Source of the DNA: Grammothele lineata
Taxonomy: Eukaryota; Basidiomycota; Agaricomycetes; Polyporales; Polyporaceae
Length of the DNA stretch: 64,000 nucleotides
Assembly: GCA_002150815.3 (NCBI GenBank)
Contig: NDFF03000173.1
Coordinates: 1-64,000 of the forward strand
Direction of reading: 5' to 3'
The position numbers and the translations under genes are program-made. Positions 1 to 11,191 of this stretch are shown here, one piece after another; the stretch's first letter is position 1; each line of letters opens with the position of its first letter. The notes beneath the pieces were generated by a model. That model was not told the origin of the DNA. It searched no databases and was given only the letters and a program-made list of their open reading frames with translations.

Positions 1-1492
1 GGCAACTGCTCCCCTCGCTCCTGCGCTGCTAAACGCATGTTCAGCTCCTCAAGTTCTCTCCGAAGCGAGTTTACTTCTGACTCGATTCCGCCAAATGTCG
101 TCGAGGCTTCCCCCGACTCAGATGCCCCGCCCGGTCTTGCGTCGCCTCCGCTTATATCACTGTGTTCTGGGAGGTTGACACCCATATCCCTCACGTGTTG
201 CTCAAGGAGCGCGATCCTGCGTTTGAGATCGATCTGCTCTGCTTCGGAAGATGCGCCGAAATGACTCGAAGGTTGATGCATTGCAGACTTGGAGCTCGGA
301 ACGACCCCAGTCGTCTCTGTATAGCGAAGCATTTAGCTGAGAGTAACAGATGACAATACCGGACAACGTTCTCACCTCCGGACGAGAGTCCGTATGTCGC
401 CCCTGTGCCGTATTGAGAGGGTTCCACGCCACCGTGAGGCAAGCCACGCCCACCGAATTGCTCGTCCAAGGACGCACCACTGTCCGAAGACTCGTTCTTC
501 TCCGAAACGAGTCCATGGAATGACCCACGCGCCCGTCGCCGAAGGAAAAAGAATAGCGCGCCAAGCGCCGCGATCAAGGCAGCGCCTCCTACTACGCCCC
601 CAATAATTGCGCCAGTGTGGTTGGAGGAGTGAGAAACAGAATTAGGCGTGGAAGGCACATCAACGGACGTTGAGTTGGTAGTGGATGTTGAAACGACTGC
701 GTCCGAGCTCGTGGTAGAGGAACTTGCCGTCGACTCGAGCGCCACGGAACTGGCTGTCACGGTGTGAATCGTGGACGCCAGGAAGGTTGAGTCGGTAGTG
801 GAAGATGAGTCAGAGGATACCCGCAAAGTGGCAGAGGTTGAGATGGGCGTCGAGATGGATATGCTCGAGCTCGAAATTGAGGTCGTCGAGATCGAGGTCG
901 GGGGAACTTTATCATCTACCTCGGCAGTGTAAATGGCGTAGTCGAAGAGAATGAGGGACTGGTTTGTCCCGCTCGCGGTGATTAACAGCATATGCTCCCG
1001 GTTATCCAAGCCAGTCTGGACATACAAGGGCTGCTTGTATGCGATATCTGTCGAGGGACCGGGCGGGTGCGTAAACTTGCCCATCGGCGTCCCGTCCATC
1101 GAGAAGCTCATGTTGACGAACGTGACGCGGGAATGAGGAAGAGTGTTCGGAACGATGAAGAACGCGTACACCGCAGTGCCTGTGAACGGGATACTGATGC
1201 TCAGCGCGCCTTCCGACTGGCCAGGCCGGTACGTCGCGTCGTGCCATGTTCCCTGGAAGACCTGACTGACGTCGAGAGGGTTGCCGGGCTGGATGGTGCA
1301 GGGGCCGCAAGCATTGCCTTGGTTCCACAGGTCCGTAGGAGCATATGTGGGCTTGATACCTGTGACGCTGTCCCCGAGTTCGTCATCGATCGTGCGGTTT
1401 ATGGAAGCTGCATTTGCGCAAAGGAAGGATGGGGATAAGGAAACGAGAGTGAAGGACCAGGTTGCTAGAGGTACAGCGTAGAGGGGGCGCAT
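1..1492 (-). CDS. Single-pass membrane glycoprotein with Ser/Thr-rich stalk, paralog 1 (3' end cut by window)
   Basis: A type I membrane protein of a basidiomycete family with no function I can name. From the ATG at 1492: signal peptide (MRPLYAVPLATW...), a globular ectodomain of about 190 residues with conserved NRTIDDELGDSVTG and FQGTWHD motifs, a Ser/Thr-rich mucin-like stalk, a transmembrane helix beginning GAIIGGVVGG followed by RRRARG, and a cytoplasmic tail. Exon 1 is 1492-376. A GT-AG intron follows, and exon 2 (316 to window start) encodes a leucine-heptad coiled coil. The last five or so codons lie outside the window. This start is chosen because paralogs 2 and 3 have an ATG at the same place before the signal peptide, while the upstream in-frame extension here has no ATG. 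The layout suggests a cell-surface sensor or wall-anchored receptor, which is inference. Confidence 0.8.
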
Positions 1493-2243
1493 GAGGAGGT
1501 CAGATGCAGGAGATGTTCCCCAATCTGCCAGCACGCCGTCTCCCTTGTAGTCAATGATACGAACAAAGATGAAGTGATAGGATTATGTCCTACAATAGCA
1601 TAGTGGCAGAACTATATCAGCCTAATGGCGCGCAGAAAGCGTTGGAAACAAGAACGTACCTGAGCACCGTCCAATCCTCATATAATGCACGCGGACGTCG
1701 TGTGAGTCCACCAGTAAAGCGAGCCGCTACTCGGTAGCAATTAGATGCCTTTCCACGGGCCAACGACATGTCTCTTGCGCACTGTGGAAGTGACTTCGTA
1801 TTCGCCGTGAGCTTGAACATGTGCACTGGGTCCCGAGTTACTGTCCCTGCATCTTCATGCCTCCGCGACATGGGAGTCAGCATCACATCGGAACTCGGTC
1901 CACGGCTTCTCTCCTCAGTCGCTCGTGTCTCATGCGCGCGCCATTCGCCTCAGCCGAGCATAGAATCGCGGAACGACGGCATCTCTTCGTTCTCCAGAGC
2001 CGATTCGATAGATCGATGATGCATCCGAATTCCGAAGGGTGGTCGTACATCCAGAGTCTAAACACGTCCATGACGTAGCGGGAGCGTAAATCGTGTGCAG
2101 GCCATCCGTGGCGATTGACATACGCAGCCCGTCGAACTACAAAAAGGTGAGCCGGAACTCTTAGGGAGTACGAGCTCGCTCACCCATATGCTCGCATCGA
2201 CCGCGGCGCGCACGACGCTCACAGTCGTGACAGCGGCGCGGCC
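1493..2243. other. Spacer of repeat unit 1
   Basis: About 750 bases between the membrane-protein start and the monooxygenase remnant. Most of it matches the spacers at about 5220-5790 and 8800-9388, including a conserved stretch around GTCCATGACGTAGCGGGAG. I see no convincing gene. It includes the promoter of the leftward membrane-protein gene. Confidence 0.6.
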
Positions 2244-2676
2244 CTATCCCCCTCCAGCTGCGTGCCCTCGCGCCCGCCCTCCCTCGCCAAGCGTGCGCGC
2301 CCCGACCTCGCGCCACCACCCCTCCGCTACGTCGTCCGCGTCGTACGCGAACTGCGCCTCGCTCTTCTTCCTGTCCGCCCATTGGTTCATGCTCCCTCCC
2401 GTCCCCTCTCTCTCCCCCTTCCCATCTCCCTCTTTCTCACGCGTGCGCGGCCGCCCCTCCCTCAGCATCCTCACCTCCCTCTCCATCGCCCTCCTCATAT
2501 CCTTGTCTCTCCTCCCATCTGGTAAGTGGAAGATCCTTTGATTGAGCCTCGACTGCTCCTGCGTCTCTGCCGTGCACGGAAGCCTGAGCTTTTCGTATGC
2601 CTGGAGGAAGAGGGGGAGCTGGGAGGGGGAAGAGAGGCGGGAGAGGAGGTCGCCGAGGACAGCGCCGTTTTCGATA
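2244..2676 (-). pseudogene. Truncated FAD monooxygenase 3' end, copy 1
   Basis: On the minus strand this encodes the C-terminal 140 or so residues of the monooxygenase at 9389-11191 (AVLGDLLSRLSSPSQLPLF, then LNQRIFHLPDG, then SMNQWADRKKSEAQF). Homology stops abruptly at 2676, inside the codons for the AIEDGA motif. The FAD-binding Rossmann domain and the GD motif are absent. The C-terminus also ends differently from the intact gene, consistent with a frameshift. It cannot encode a working flavoprotein. Confidence 0.8.
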
Positions 2677-3570
2677 GTGCACAGGCGTTCGCTTATCGTA
2701 CTAGACAGTGGCACATCATTGTATTCACGTTGAGTTATTCTCGAGTTGATAGACAAACGGGGGACTATATAGTCTGAGAATTCATTAGCACGCACACGCA
2801 GAGACGCGAGGAGTAAAGCAACGTACAACGTTTACGGACCGGACAACGGCACCGGGCTGTTCACTTCATTATCCTGCCTCGGCAGCATCGAAGTTACACC
2901 CAGCTCCATCACTCCTCTGCCCCCTCGCCCACGTTGTCCACATATATCAGTTTGACGTAGGGCATCACGCTGGTTACTGCTCTCTCCCAGCCACTTTCTT
3001 GTCCCACTCCTTCCTCCCATAGCTATCCACTCAGTATACTAGCACTCACGAGGCATTATCTCCCATTGCCAACGGAGCACGATCTCCATCTCCCGCTTGA
3101 TATCTCGAGCTCTTCACTGTTGAGTCTGAGATTTTACAACGTCCTGTTTGTGTGTTGCAGGCGAAATACCCCGTCGATATACGGAAAGCGAGATCCTGCG
3201 GCGCACTGGATTGTCGGACGCCAACTCGGTCATGATCGCTGTGGCATTGGAGCGACTCATATGGAGCGCACATGCCGTATCCAGAGCCTCTAGTAGAGAT
3301 ATGAGGAAGGAAAGAGAGGCGAGAAGGTGGGAGAAGGTGGGAGAGTGGATGCAGGAGCGCAGAAAGACATGCATTCAGCAATCTACGCTGCACGGATGGG
3401 GCGATGGCCGCTTTGCACTGGGGCACGTGGCAATTAGCGCTTACCGGCGTGACGCACCCTGCCACTTCAACCTGGCAGTCTGCCCGGAGGTTGTGTTCAA
3501 AGGTATTCGTTAATCTGGTAGCTATTCCATAAAGACTCAGCCACATGGACGCCAATACTTACTCCAACTT
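2677..3570. other. Sequence shared only by units 1 and 2, replacing the monooxygenase 5' part
   Basis: Past the breakpoint, units 1 and 2 resemble each other (for example around 3160-3270 and 6740-6840) but not the intact monooxygenase of unit 3. On the minus strand it extends the truncated frame with a short peptide (SINSRITQREYND-like in unit 1). I recognise no domain, so it may be leader or intergenic DNA captured at the rearrangement. Confidence 0.5.
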
Positions 3571-3626
3571 TCGACGCAGGAAATGATACTATCCAGTGTC
3601 AACGAATGCTATCACAGAGGTACATC

Positions 3627-5152
3627 CTAGTTCGTGTCGTACGGCGGCAACTGCTCCTCTCGCTCCTGAGCGGCCAAACGCGCGTTCAGCTCCTCCAGCT
3701 CTCTCCGAAGCGCGTCCACCTCAGACTCAATCCCGCCGGATATCATCGACGCCCCGCCCATTTCAGATGCCTCGCCCAATCTTCCGCCGCCTCCGCCGAT
3801 GTCGCTGTTTTCTGGGAGATTGATGCCCAGGCCTCTCATGTGCTGCTCGAGAAGCGCGATCCTGCGCTTGAGGTCGACCTGCTCTGCTTCGGAAGGTGCG
3901 CCAAAATCGCTCGAAGGTTGATGCATTGCGGACTTGGAGCTCGGAATGGCCCCAGTCGTCTCTGTATAGCGAAGCATTTAGCTCAGAGTAACAGATTGCA
4001 ATAGCGGACAACGTTCTCACCTCCGGACGAGAGTCCATATGTCGCTCCTGTGCCGTATTGAGAGGGTTCTGCGCCACCGTAAGACAACCCACGTCCACCG
4101 AATTGCTCGTCCAAGGAGGAACCGCTGTCCGAGGGATTGACTTTCTCCGAAACGAGTCCGTGGAATGACCCGCGCGTGCGCCAGCGAGACAAGAAAAACA
4201 GCGCTGCGAGCGCTGCGATCAAGGCAACGCCTCCCAATACGCCTCCGATAATTGCGCCAGTGTGGTTGGGGGAGTGTGAAGCAGAATTGGGTGCGGAAGG
4301 CGCATCGACGGATGTTGAGTTGGAAGTAGATGTTGGGATGAATGTGTCTGAGCTCGTGGATGAGGAACTTGATGCTGACCCGAACGTCGCGGAGCTCGTA
4401 ACGTGTGCCGGAGGTGACGGGGATGTCGAGCCGGTAGTGGAAGACAACTCAGCGGATACCCGCGAGGTGGCAGAGGTTGAGATGGATGTTGGGATGGACG
4501 TGCTGGGGCTTACAACTAAGGTCGTCGAAGATGTCGAGGACGTCGAGGACGTCGAGATTGACGTTGTAGAAACTTCGTCATCCACTTCGGCAGTGTAGAT
4601 GACGTAGTCGAAGAGGATGAGGGACACGTTCACTCCGCGCGCAGTGACCAACAGTACGTGCTCCCGGTTATCCAAGCCTGTCTGTACGAACAGGGGCTGC
4701 TTGTACGCAATATCAGTCGAGGGACTGGGTAGGTGCATAAACTTGCCCATCGGCGTGCCATCCATAAGAAAGCTCATGTTGACAAACGTGACGGAAAGGG
4801 GAATAGTGTTTGGGACGATGAAGAACGCGTACACAGCCGTACCCGTGAACGGGATACTAATGCTCACGCCCTCCGACTGTGTAGGCCGGTACGTCGAGTC
4901 GTGCCATGTCCCTTGGAAGACCTGGCTGACGTCGATGGGGTTGCCAGGCTGGATGAAGCAGATGCTGCAGTCGGAGCCTTGGTTCCACAGGTCTGGAGGG
5001 GCGTACGTCGGCTTGATACCTGTGACGCTGTCCCCAAGTTCATCATCGATTGTGCGGTTTATGGAAGCGGCATTTGCGCAAAGGAAGGAAGGGAAGAAGG
5101 GAGAGAAGGAAATACAAAAGATGGTTAGAGCTACGGCGAGGAGGGGACGCAT
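3627..5152 (-). CDS. Single-pass membrane glycoprotein with Ser/Thr-rich stalk, paralog 2
   Basis: Complete paralog of 488 residues. Exons are 5152-4021 and 3961-3627, with phase kept across the 59 nt intron. Order: signal peptide (about 1-28), ectodomain to about 200 with two conserved Cys near residues 65-70, a Ser/Thr-rich stalk to about 310 with several NST/NHT glycosylation sites, a transmembrane helix (GAIIGGVLGGVALIAALAAL), a basic stop-transfer (RWRTRG), and a cytoplasmic tail ending in a coiled coil (ALRRELEELNARLAAQE). An in-frame ATG 21 codons upstream exists, but the position conserved among paralogs is 5152. The function is unknown. Membrane anchoring is well supported and a receptor role is inference. 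Confidence 0.85.
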
Positions 5153-5791
5153 GAGGAGGTTAGATGCAAGAAATATGCTCCAATCTTCTAGCGCGCCGTC
5201 TACTTTGTAGTCCATGATACGGATATAGTTGGACTGATAGAATTATGTCCAATGCACGCGGACGTCGTGTGAGTGTGAGTCCACCAATGAAGCGAGTCGC
5301 TGCTCGGGAGTAATTGGATGCCTCACCACGGACTAACAATACGACTCCTGTGCTCTGTGGAAGCTACCACGGATTCGCTGTTAACTTGAACGCATGCGCT
5401 GGAACCCCTGTCGCTGCGTCTTCATACCTCCGCGACGTGGGAGTCAGCATCACATCAGAACTCGGTCCACGGCTTCTCTCTTTAGTCGCTCGTGTTTTAT
5501 GCGCGTGCCGTCTGCCTCGGCCGGGTATAGAAGCACAGAACGACGGGATCTCTTCGTTCTCCAAAGCCAATTCGATAGATTAATGATGCATCCAACTTCC
5601 GAAGGGTGGTCGTACATCCAGAGTCCAAACACGTCCATGACGTAGCGGGAGCGTAAATCGTGTCCAGGAGATCCGTAGGAAGTGACATAAACGGCCTCGT
5701 GAGCTGGACAATGGGATGAGCCACAACTACGAGGTCGAACGAGCTAACTCACCTAGTGAATGTTCATATAGAGCCGCGCCGCGCACGGCGC
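5153..5791. other. Spacer of repeat unit 2
   Basis: Equivalent of the unit 1 spacer. No gene seen beyond the promoter of the leftward membrane-protein gene. Confidence 0.5.
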
Positions 5792-6246
5792 TTACAGCCG
5801 GGACAGCGGCGTGGCCCTATCCTCCTCCAGCTGCACGCTCTCACCGTCGCTCAGAGTCCGCACCCCGACCTCACGCCACCATCTCTCCGCCGCCTTGTCA
5901 GCGTCGTGCGCGAACTGCGCCTCGCTCTTCTTCCTGTCCGCCCACTGGTTCATGCTCCCTCCCCTCCCATCTCCTTTTCCCTCCCCATCCTCGTGCACGC
6001 ACGGCCGCTCCTCCCTCAACCTCCTTACCTCTCTCTCCATCGCCCTCCTCATATCCTCGTCTCTCCTCCTCTGCTTCTCCCCATCCGGGAAGTGGAAATT
6101 CCGCTGGTTCAGCCTCGACTGCTCCTGCGTCTCCACCATGCGTAGGAGTCTGAAATTCTCGTACGCTTGGAGGAAGAGGGGGAGCTGGGTGGGGGAAGAG
6201 AGGTGGGAGAGCCTGAGGTTGCCGAGGAGGACGTCGTCTTCGATAG
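5792..6246 (-). pseudogene. Truncated FAD monooxygenase 3' end, copy 2
   Basis: Same truncated piece as copy 1, keeping the C-terminal frame to the same final residues as the intact gene (PLSRL, stop at 5792). Homology with the intact gene ends at 6246, at the base equivalent to 2676 and 9876. Upstream, the open frame continues into the unit 1/2-specific sequence with an ATG near 6336, so a short chimeric peptide is possible, but it would lack all cofactor-binding motifs. Confidence 0.8.
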
Positions 6247-7134
6247 TGCTCAGACGTTCATTCATCGTCCTAGACAGCAGAAAATCATTGTAGACACGTT
6301 GAGTTATACCCGCGCCGACAGACAAACGAAGAGCCATAGTCTGAGAACGAGTTAGCATGCCTAGGGAGAGGCGCGAGGAGTAAAGCAACGTACCACGTTT
6401 ACGGTCCGGACAACGGCGCTGGGCCGCTCACTTCATTAATCCGGCCTTGACAGCATCGAAGATATGCCCTGCTCCATCATCTCTCCGCCGCCTCGTCCAC
6501 GTCGTCCACGGATATCAATTTGCCGGAGTGCATCACACTGGTTGCTGCTCTCCTCCAGATACTCCTTTGTCCCACTCCTTCCGCCCACAGTTTAGTACCC
6601 AATCTGAATACTAATACTCACGAGGCATTTCCTCCCGTTAGCGACGGAGCACAATCTCCATCACCGGCTTCATATAAAATTTCGAGCTCTTCACTGTAGA
6701 GTCAAGGATTTTAAAATGGCTCGTTTGTGTGTTGCAGACGCAAGACCCCGTCGACGGAAGGCGGGATCCTGCGGAACGCTAGATTGTCGGACGCCAACTC
6801 TGTCATGAGCGTCGTGGCTTTGGAGCGACTCATACGATACGCACATGCGGTATCCAGCAATTATGGGAGCCTCAAGTAGAGAAATGAGGAAGGAAAGAGA
6901 GGTGAGGAGGTAGGAGAGTGGATGCAGGAGCGCAGGAAGAGTACGTTCAGCAATCCGCGGATGGGGCGATGGCTTTGCACCGGGGCACGTGGCAATTAGC
7001 GCTTACCGTGACGCACCCTCCCACTTCTGACTTCATGATCAACCTTGCAGCCTGCCAGGTTGTGTTAAGTTTTCGTTAATCCGGTACCTATTCCCTAGAT
7101 ACTTGGCTACATAACCGCCGACCCTTACTCTAAG
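6247..7134. other. Unit 2 tail, matching 2677-3570
   Basis: Diverged copy of the unit 1 tail, with indels. No gene recognised. Confidence 0.5.
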
Positions 7135-7197
7135 TTGCGACGCAAGAAACTTACACTATCCAATGTCAATGAATGTCCTCACAGAAGTACTTATACC

Positions 7198-8734
7198 CTA
7201 GTTCATTTCGTACGGTGGCAACTGCTCCCCTCGCTCCTGCGCGGCCAAGCGCGTGGTCAGCTCCTCAAGCTCTCTCCGAAGAGCATCCACCTGGGACTCA
7301 AGCCCGCGGGATGTCGTCGAGACTCCCCCTAACTCAGACGCCCCGCCCAACCTCCCGCCGTCTCCGCTGATGTCGCTGTTTTCTGGGAGATTGATGCCGT
7401 GGTTCCTCATGTGCTGCTCGAGTAGCGTGATCCTGCACTTGAGATCAACCTGCTCTGCTTCAGAAGACGCGCCGAAACGCGAAGGTTGATACATTGCGGA
7501 CTTGGAGCTCAGAACGGTCTGAGCCGTCTCTGCATTGCATAGCCAAGTGCTTAGCTCTAAGCTGAAAGCAACAGATTGCGAGCCAGCCAACGCTCTCACC
7601 TCCGGACAAGAATCCATACGTCGCCCCTGTGCCGTATTGAGAGGGCTCCGCGCCACTGTAAGACAACCCACGTCCACCGAATTGCTCGTCCAAGGAGGAA
7701 CCACTATCCGAGGTATCGATTTTCTCCGAAACGATTCCGTGGAATGACCCGCGCGTGCGCCAGCGAGACAGGAAAAACAGCGCGCCAAGCACTGCGATCA
7801 CGGCAACGCCTCCGACTACGCCTCCAATAAGTGCGCCAGTGTGACTGGAGGAGGATGGAGAAGCAGAAAGCGGCGTGGAAGGCACGTTACCGGACGTTGA
7901 GTTGGTAGTAGATGTTGGGGTGAATGTGTCCAAGCTCGTGGATGAGGAACTTGATGCCGACTCGGACGTCACGAAGCTCGAGTCAGTGTGGGTCGCAGGC
8001 GACGGAGATGATGTCGAGTCGGTAGTGGAAGATGACTGAGCGGATACATGCGAGGTGGCAGAGGTTGAGATGGCTGCTAGGATGGATGTGCTCGCGCTCG
8101 CAGTTGAGGTAGTCAAGATAATCGAGGTCGACCCTGTGGGAGCTTCATCGTCCATCTCGGCAGTGTAGATGGCGTAGTCGAAGAGGATGAGGGATTGGCT
8201 CGCCCCGCTCGCGGTGATTAACAGCACGTGCTCCCGGTTATCCAGGCCTGTCCGGACGAACAGAGGCTGCTTGTATGCGATATCAGTCGAAGGACCGGGC
8301 GAGTGCGTAAACTTGCCCATCGGCGCTCCATCCACAGAAAAGCTCATGTTCACGAAGGTGTCCGTGGGAAGGGGGTTGGTTACGGTATTCGGGACGATGA
8401 AGAACGCGTACACCGCCGTACCCATGAACGGGATGCTAATACTCGACGCGCCTTCCGACTGGCCAGGCCTGTACGTCGAGTCGTGCCACGTTCCTTGGAA
8501 GACCTGGCTGACATCGATGGGGTTACCAGGCTGTATATGGCAAATGCCGCAGGCGGAGCCTTGGTTCCAATGGTCTGCGGGGGCGTACGTGGGCTTGGTA
8601 CCCGTGACGCTGTCCCCCAGTTCGTCGTCAATTGTGCGGTTTATGAAGGCGGCATTTGAGTAAAGGAGGAACGGGGAGAACGGAATGAGGACGATGCACC
8701 ACAGCGCTAAGGATACCGCGTGGAAGGAGTTCAT
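7198..8734 (-). CDS. Single-pass membrane glycoprotein with Ser/Thr-rich stalk, paralog 3
   Basis: Complete paralog of 488 residues. Exons are 8734-7600 and 7529-7198, with the intron at the same place and phase as in paralogs 1 and 2. Signal peptide (MNSFHAVSLALWCIVLIPF), ectodomain with the NRTIDDELGDSVTG motif and an insertion after IVPNT, Ser/Thr-rich stalk, transmembrane helix (GALIGGVVGGVAVIAVLGAL), basic anchor, and C-terminal coiled coil (ALRRELEELTTRLAAQE) ending in PPYEMN. A further ATG five codons upstream (8749) is possible, but 8734 matches the start conserved in the paralogs. No enzymatic motif is visible. Confidence 0.85.
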
Positions 8735-9388
8735 GAGCAAGGGATGCATCGCGATTCACCGCCATGCTGTTCCTTTTGTAGTGAGTGATATGAAAATCAT
8801 TGACTGATAGCATTATGTCGTTGAATAGCGTGGCGGCAGAACAGTATCAGCCCAGTGATGTAAGAGACCACCGAAGGTAAGAGCGCATACTTACTATTCT
8901 CCGTAACCGCTCTGTTGAATAGAAGCTAGACGTCCAACCACAAACTGATGATGCGCCTCCTACGCACGGTAGGAGCTACCGCGCATTCACCGTTATTTCG
9001 AGCGTGTGCGCTGGGTTCAGAGTTGGGATCGCTCTGTCGTCATGCCTCCGCGAACTAGTCAGCGTCGCATCGGAACTCCACTCCCCCCTCATACGCGCAC
9101 CATCTACCTCAACCGAGTATGGAAGGACATAGCGACAAGGCGTTGATCAGATGTTCTCGTTGTCTATAGTCGACGTGATAGATTAATGAAATATCCAAAT
9201 TCAGAAGGTGGTGTTACATCCAGAGTCCATACGCGTCCACGACGTAGCGGGAGTGTAGATCGTGTGCAGGCCATCCGTGGCGGTTGACATACGCAGCCCC
9301 TCGAACTACAAAAAGGGTGAGCCAGAACTCCTAGAGCGTATGAGCTCGCTCACATAAATGCTCGCATCGACCGCGCCGCGCACGGCGC
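8735..9388. other. Spacer of repeat unit 3
   Basis: Spacer between the membrane-protein start and the monooxygenase stop. It resembles the unit 1 and 2 spacers (for example 9200-9380). No gene seen. Confidence 0.5.
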
Positions 9389-11191
9389 TCATAGCCGTGA
9401 CAGCGGCGCGGCCCTATCCCCCTCCTCCAGCTGCGTTCCCTCGCACCCGCCCTCACCCAGTGCACCCTCGCCAAGCGAGCGCGCCCCGACCTCGCGCCAC
9501 CACCCCTCCGCCGCCTCGTCCGCGTCGTACGCGAACTGCGCCTCGCTCTTCTTCCTGTCCGCCCACTGGTTCATGCTCCCGCATGTCCCCTCCCCCTCCC
9601 CTTCTCTCTCCCCCTCCTCTTTCCCACGCCCGCGCGGCCGCCCCTCCCTCAACCTCCTCACCTCCCTCTCCATCGCCCTCCTCATATCCTCATCTCTCCG
9701 CCTCTGCTCCTCCCCGTCCGGTAAGTGGAAGATCCGCTGGTTCAGCCTCGACTGCTCCTGCGTCTCCGCCGTGCGCGGAAGCCTGAGCTTTTCGTACGCC
9801 TGGAGGAAGAGGGGGAGTTGGGAGGGGGAGGAGAGGTGGGAGAGGAGGTTGCCGAGGACGGCGCCGTCTTCGATAGCCATCGCGGCGCCTTGGGCGCGGT
9901 AGGGCTGTTACGCGCGGAACGCGAGCTGGTGAGCGAGGATGGGGAGAGGAAAGGAGACGGAGAAGGAGGAGGAGGAACGCACGAGCATAGGATGACACGC
10001 GTCACCGAGGAGGACGACTTTGTGCGAGGGGTGGATCCAGCGCGCGAGCGGCTTGCGGTCCATCAGGCGCCACTTCAGCGTCGACTGGACGAAGCTGAGA
10101 AGCTTTCGCACTCTACATCGTTTTGCATCGCGTCAGCCAGCCATGTCGCGCGTTCAGAGCGCGTGCGCACAGAAAAGCCAGGGGAAGAGGAAAGGGAAGG
10201 CGAAGGGGTGGGAAAGATCGAAGGGGGCGTAAGGGACTTACCGCGGCTCGTAGTCGGCAAAGTCCGCGCGCATCTTGTCCGCGCTACCCTCGGCGGTCCA
10301 GGACTCGACGGAGCCGTCATCCGGGTGGAGGAGCACGAGATTGAACTCGTTCTTCGACCTCTGAACGCGCCGCGCACAATCTTTCAACGTCGGGTCGCGA
10401 AAGAGAGGGGACACTGGGAGGTAAAGAGGAAGACGCACGATGTTATACGCCATGACGTGCCGCCCGGGGCCCATCCAGCCCGTCATCTCCGGGGCGTCCA
10501 CAAACTCGCGCAGTTCCGGGTCCGCGCGGAGGAGGTCCGAGGGGATGATCGCGCGGTACGCCGCGTCGCCCGTCGGATCCGCGGGGTTCGTGTGGCCAAG
10601 CACCACCTCCTGGACCAGGCTCTTCACCCCGTCCGCGCCGACCACCAAGTCCCCATGGATGACCTCCCCGGACTTGAGCGTGACAGAGGGCACATCCGGA
10701 TCGACGGAGACGACGGCGGCGTTGAGGTGGAGCGTCATCCACGGTTCCGCCAAGTCGAAGAGGAGCTTGTGCAGGTCCGCGCGGTGCACGTGGTAGTAGG
10801 GCGCGCCGTACAGCTCCTCCATGTCCTTCCAGCTCGTGTACCCTACTCTCTCCCCAGTGTCGTACCTCCTCAGGACGATCGCCTCGGGGCGCACGCCCAC
10901 CGCCTCAAGTGCGAGTCCTGCACCCCAGCGCGCTAGAAGGCGCGAGACGTTCGGGGAGACTTGGATGCCTGCGCCGACTTCCCCTATGGCGGAGGCGGCT
11001 TCGAGGAGGGTGACGCGGTGGCCGGCCTTGCCGAGACAGTGGGCGGCGGCGAGCCCGCCCATCCCGCAGCCGACGATGAGGACGTGGAGCTGGTGCGCGG
11101 CGGTGCGCCCGCCGTAGAGGGTGGTGTGTCGCGAGACGCCCTCTGCGTTGGCGGTCGGGTGGGTGGAAGTGGGCGAGATGGTTTGGACCAT
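9389..11191 (-). CDS. FAD-dependent monooxygenase, salicylate hydroxylase-like
   Basis: Predicted flavoprotein aromatic hydroxylase of 531 residues. Exons are 11191-10242, 10112-9983 and 9904-9389, with frame kept across both introns. Motifs in order: FAD-binding GCGMGGLAAAHCLGKAGHRV at about residues 38-57, a DG motif (VVGADGVKS), and the GD motif (VVLLGDACHPM) with PYRAQGAAMAIEDG just after the second intron. The family uses NAD(P)H and O2 to hydroxylate or oxidatively decarboxylate small aromatic acids. The substrate cannot be told from sequence. The last 90 or so residues are highly charged and Arg/Glu-rich. It is the only intact copy; its 3' third has been duplicated in the two upstream repeat units. 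Confidence 0.88.

Larger units (their letters stand above)
1..3570. repeat. Tandem segmental repeat, unit 1 (left edge outside window)
   Basis: First of three tandem copies of a unit of about 3.6 kb. It holds a membrane glycoprotein gene, a spacer, a truncated monooxygenase 3' end and a unit-specific tail. Matching landmarks recur with offsets of about 3,570-3,650 bases: the gene 3' end near 1, 3627 and 7198, and the monooxygenase breakpoint at 2676, 6246 and 9876. Copies are visibly diverged with many small indels, so the duplication is not very recent. Confidence 0.85.
3571..7134. repeat. Tandem segmental repeat, unit 2
   Basis: Second copy of the 3.6 kb unit. Its start is set by the motif near 3573 (TTTCGACGCAGGAAATGATA), which recurs near 7133 in diverged form at the start of unit 3. 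Confidence 0.8.
7135..9876. repeat. Tandem segmental repeat, unit 3
   Basis: Third copy. Homology to units 1 and 2 ends at 9876 inside the monooxygenase exon 3. Beyond this point unit 3 continues into the intact gene, so it probably represents the ancestral arrangement (inference). Confidence 0.8.

Noticed and set aside
9725..10936. A 403-codon open frame on the plus strand opposite the monooxygenase
   Set aside because: It lies antisense to an exon set with clear FAD-monooxygenase motifs and itself shows only low-complexity Arg/Glu composition, so it is a by-product of high GC content.
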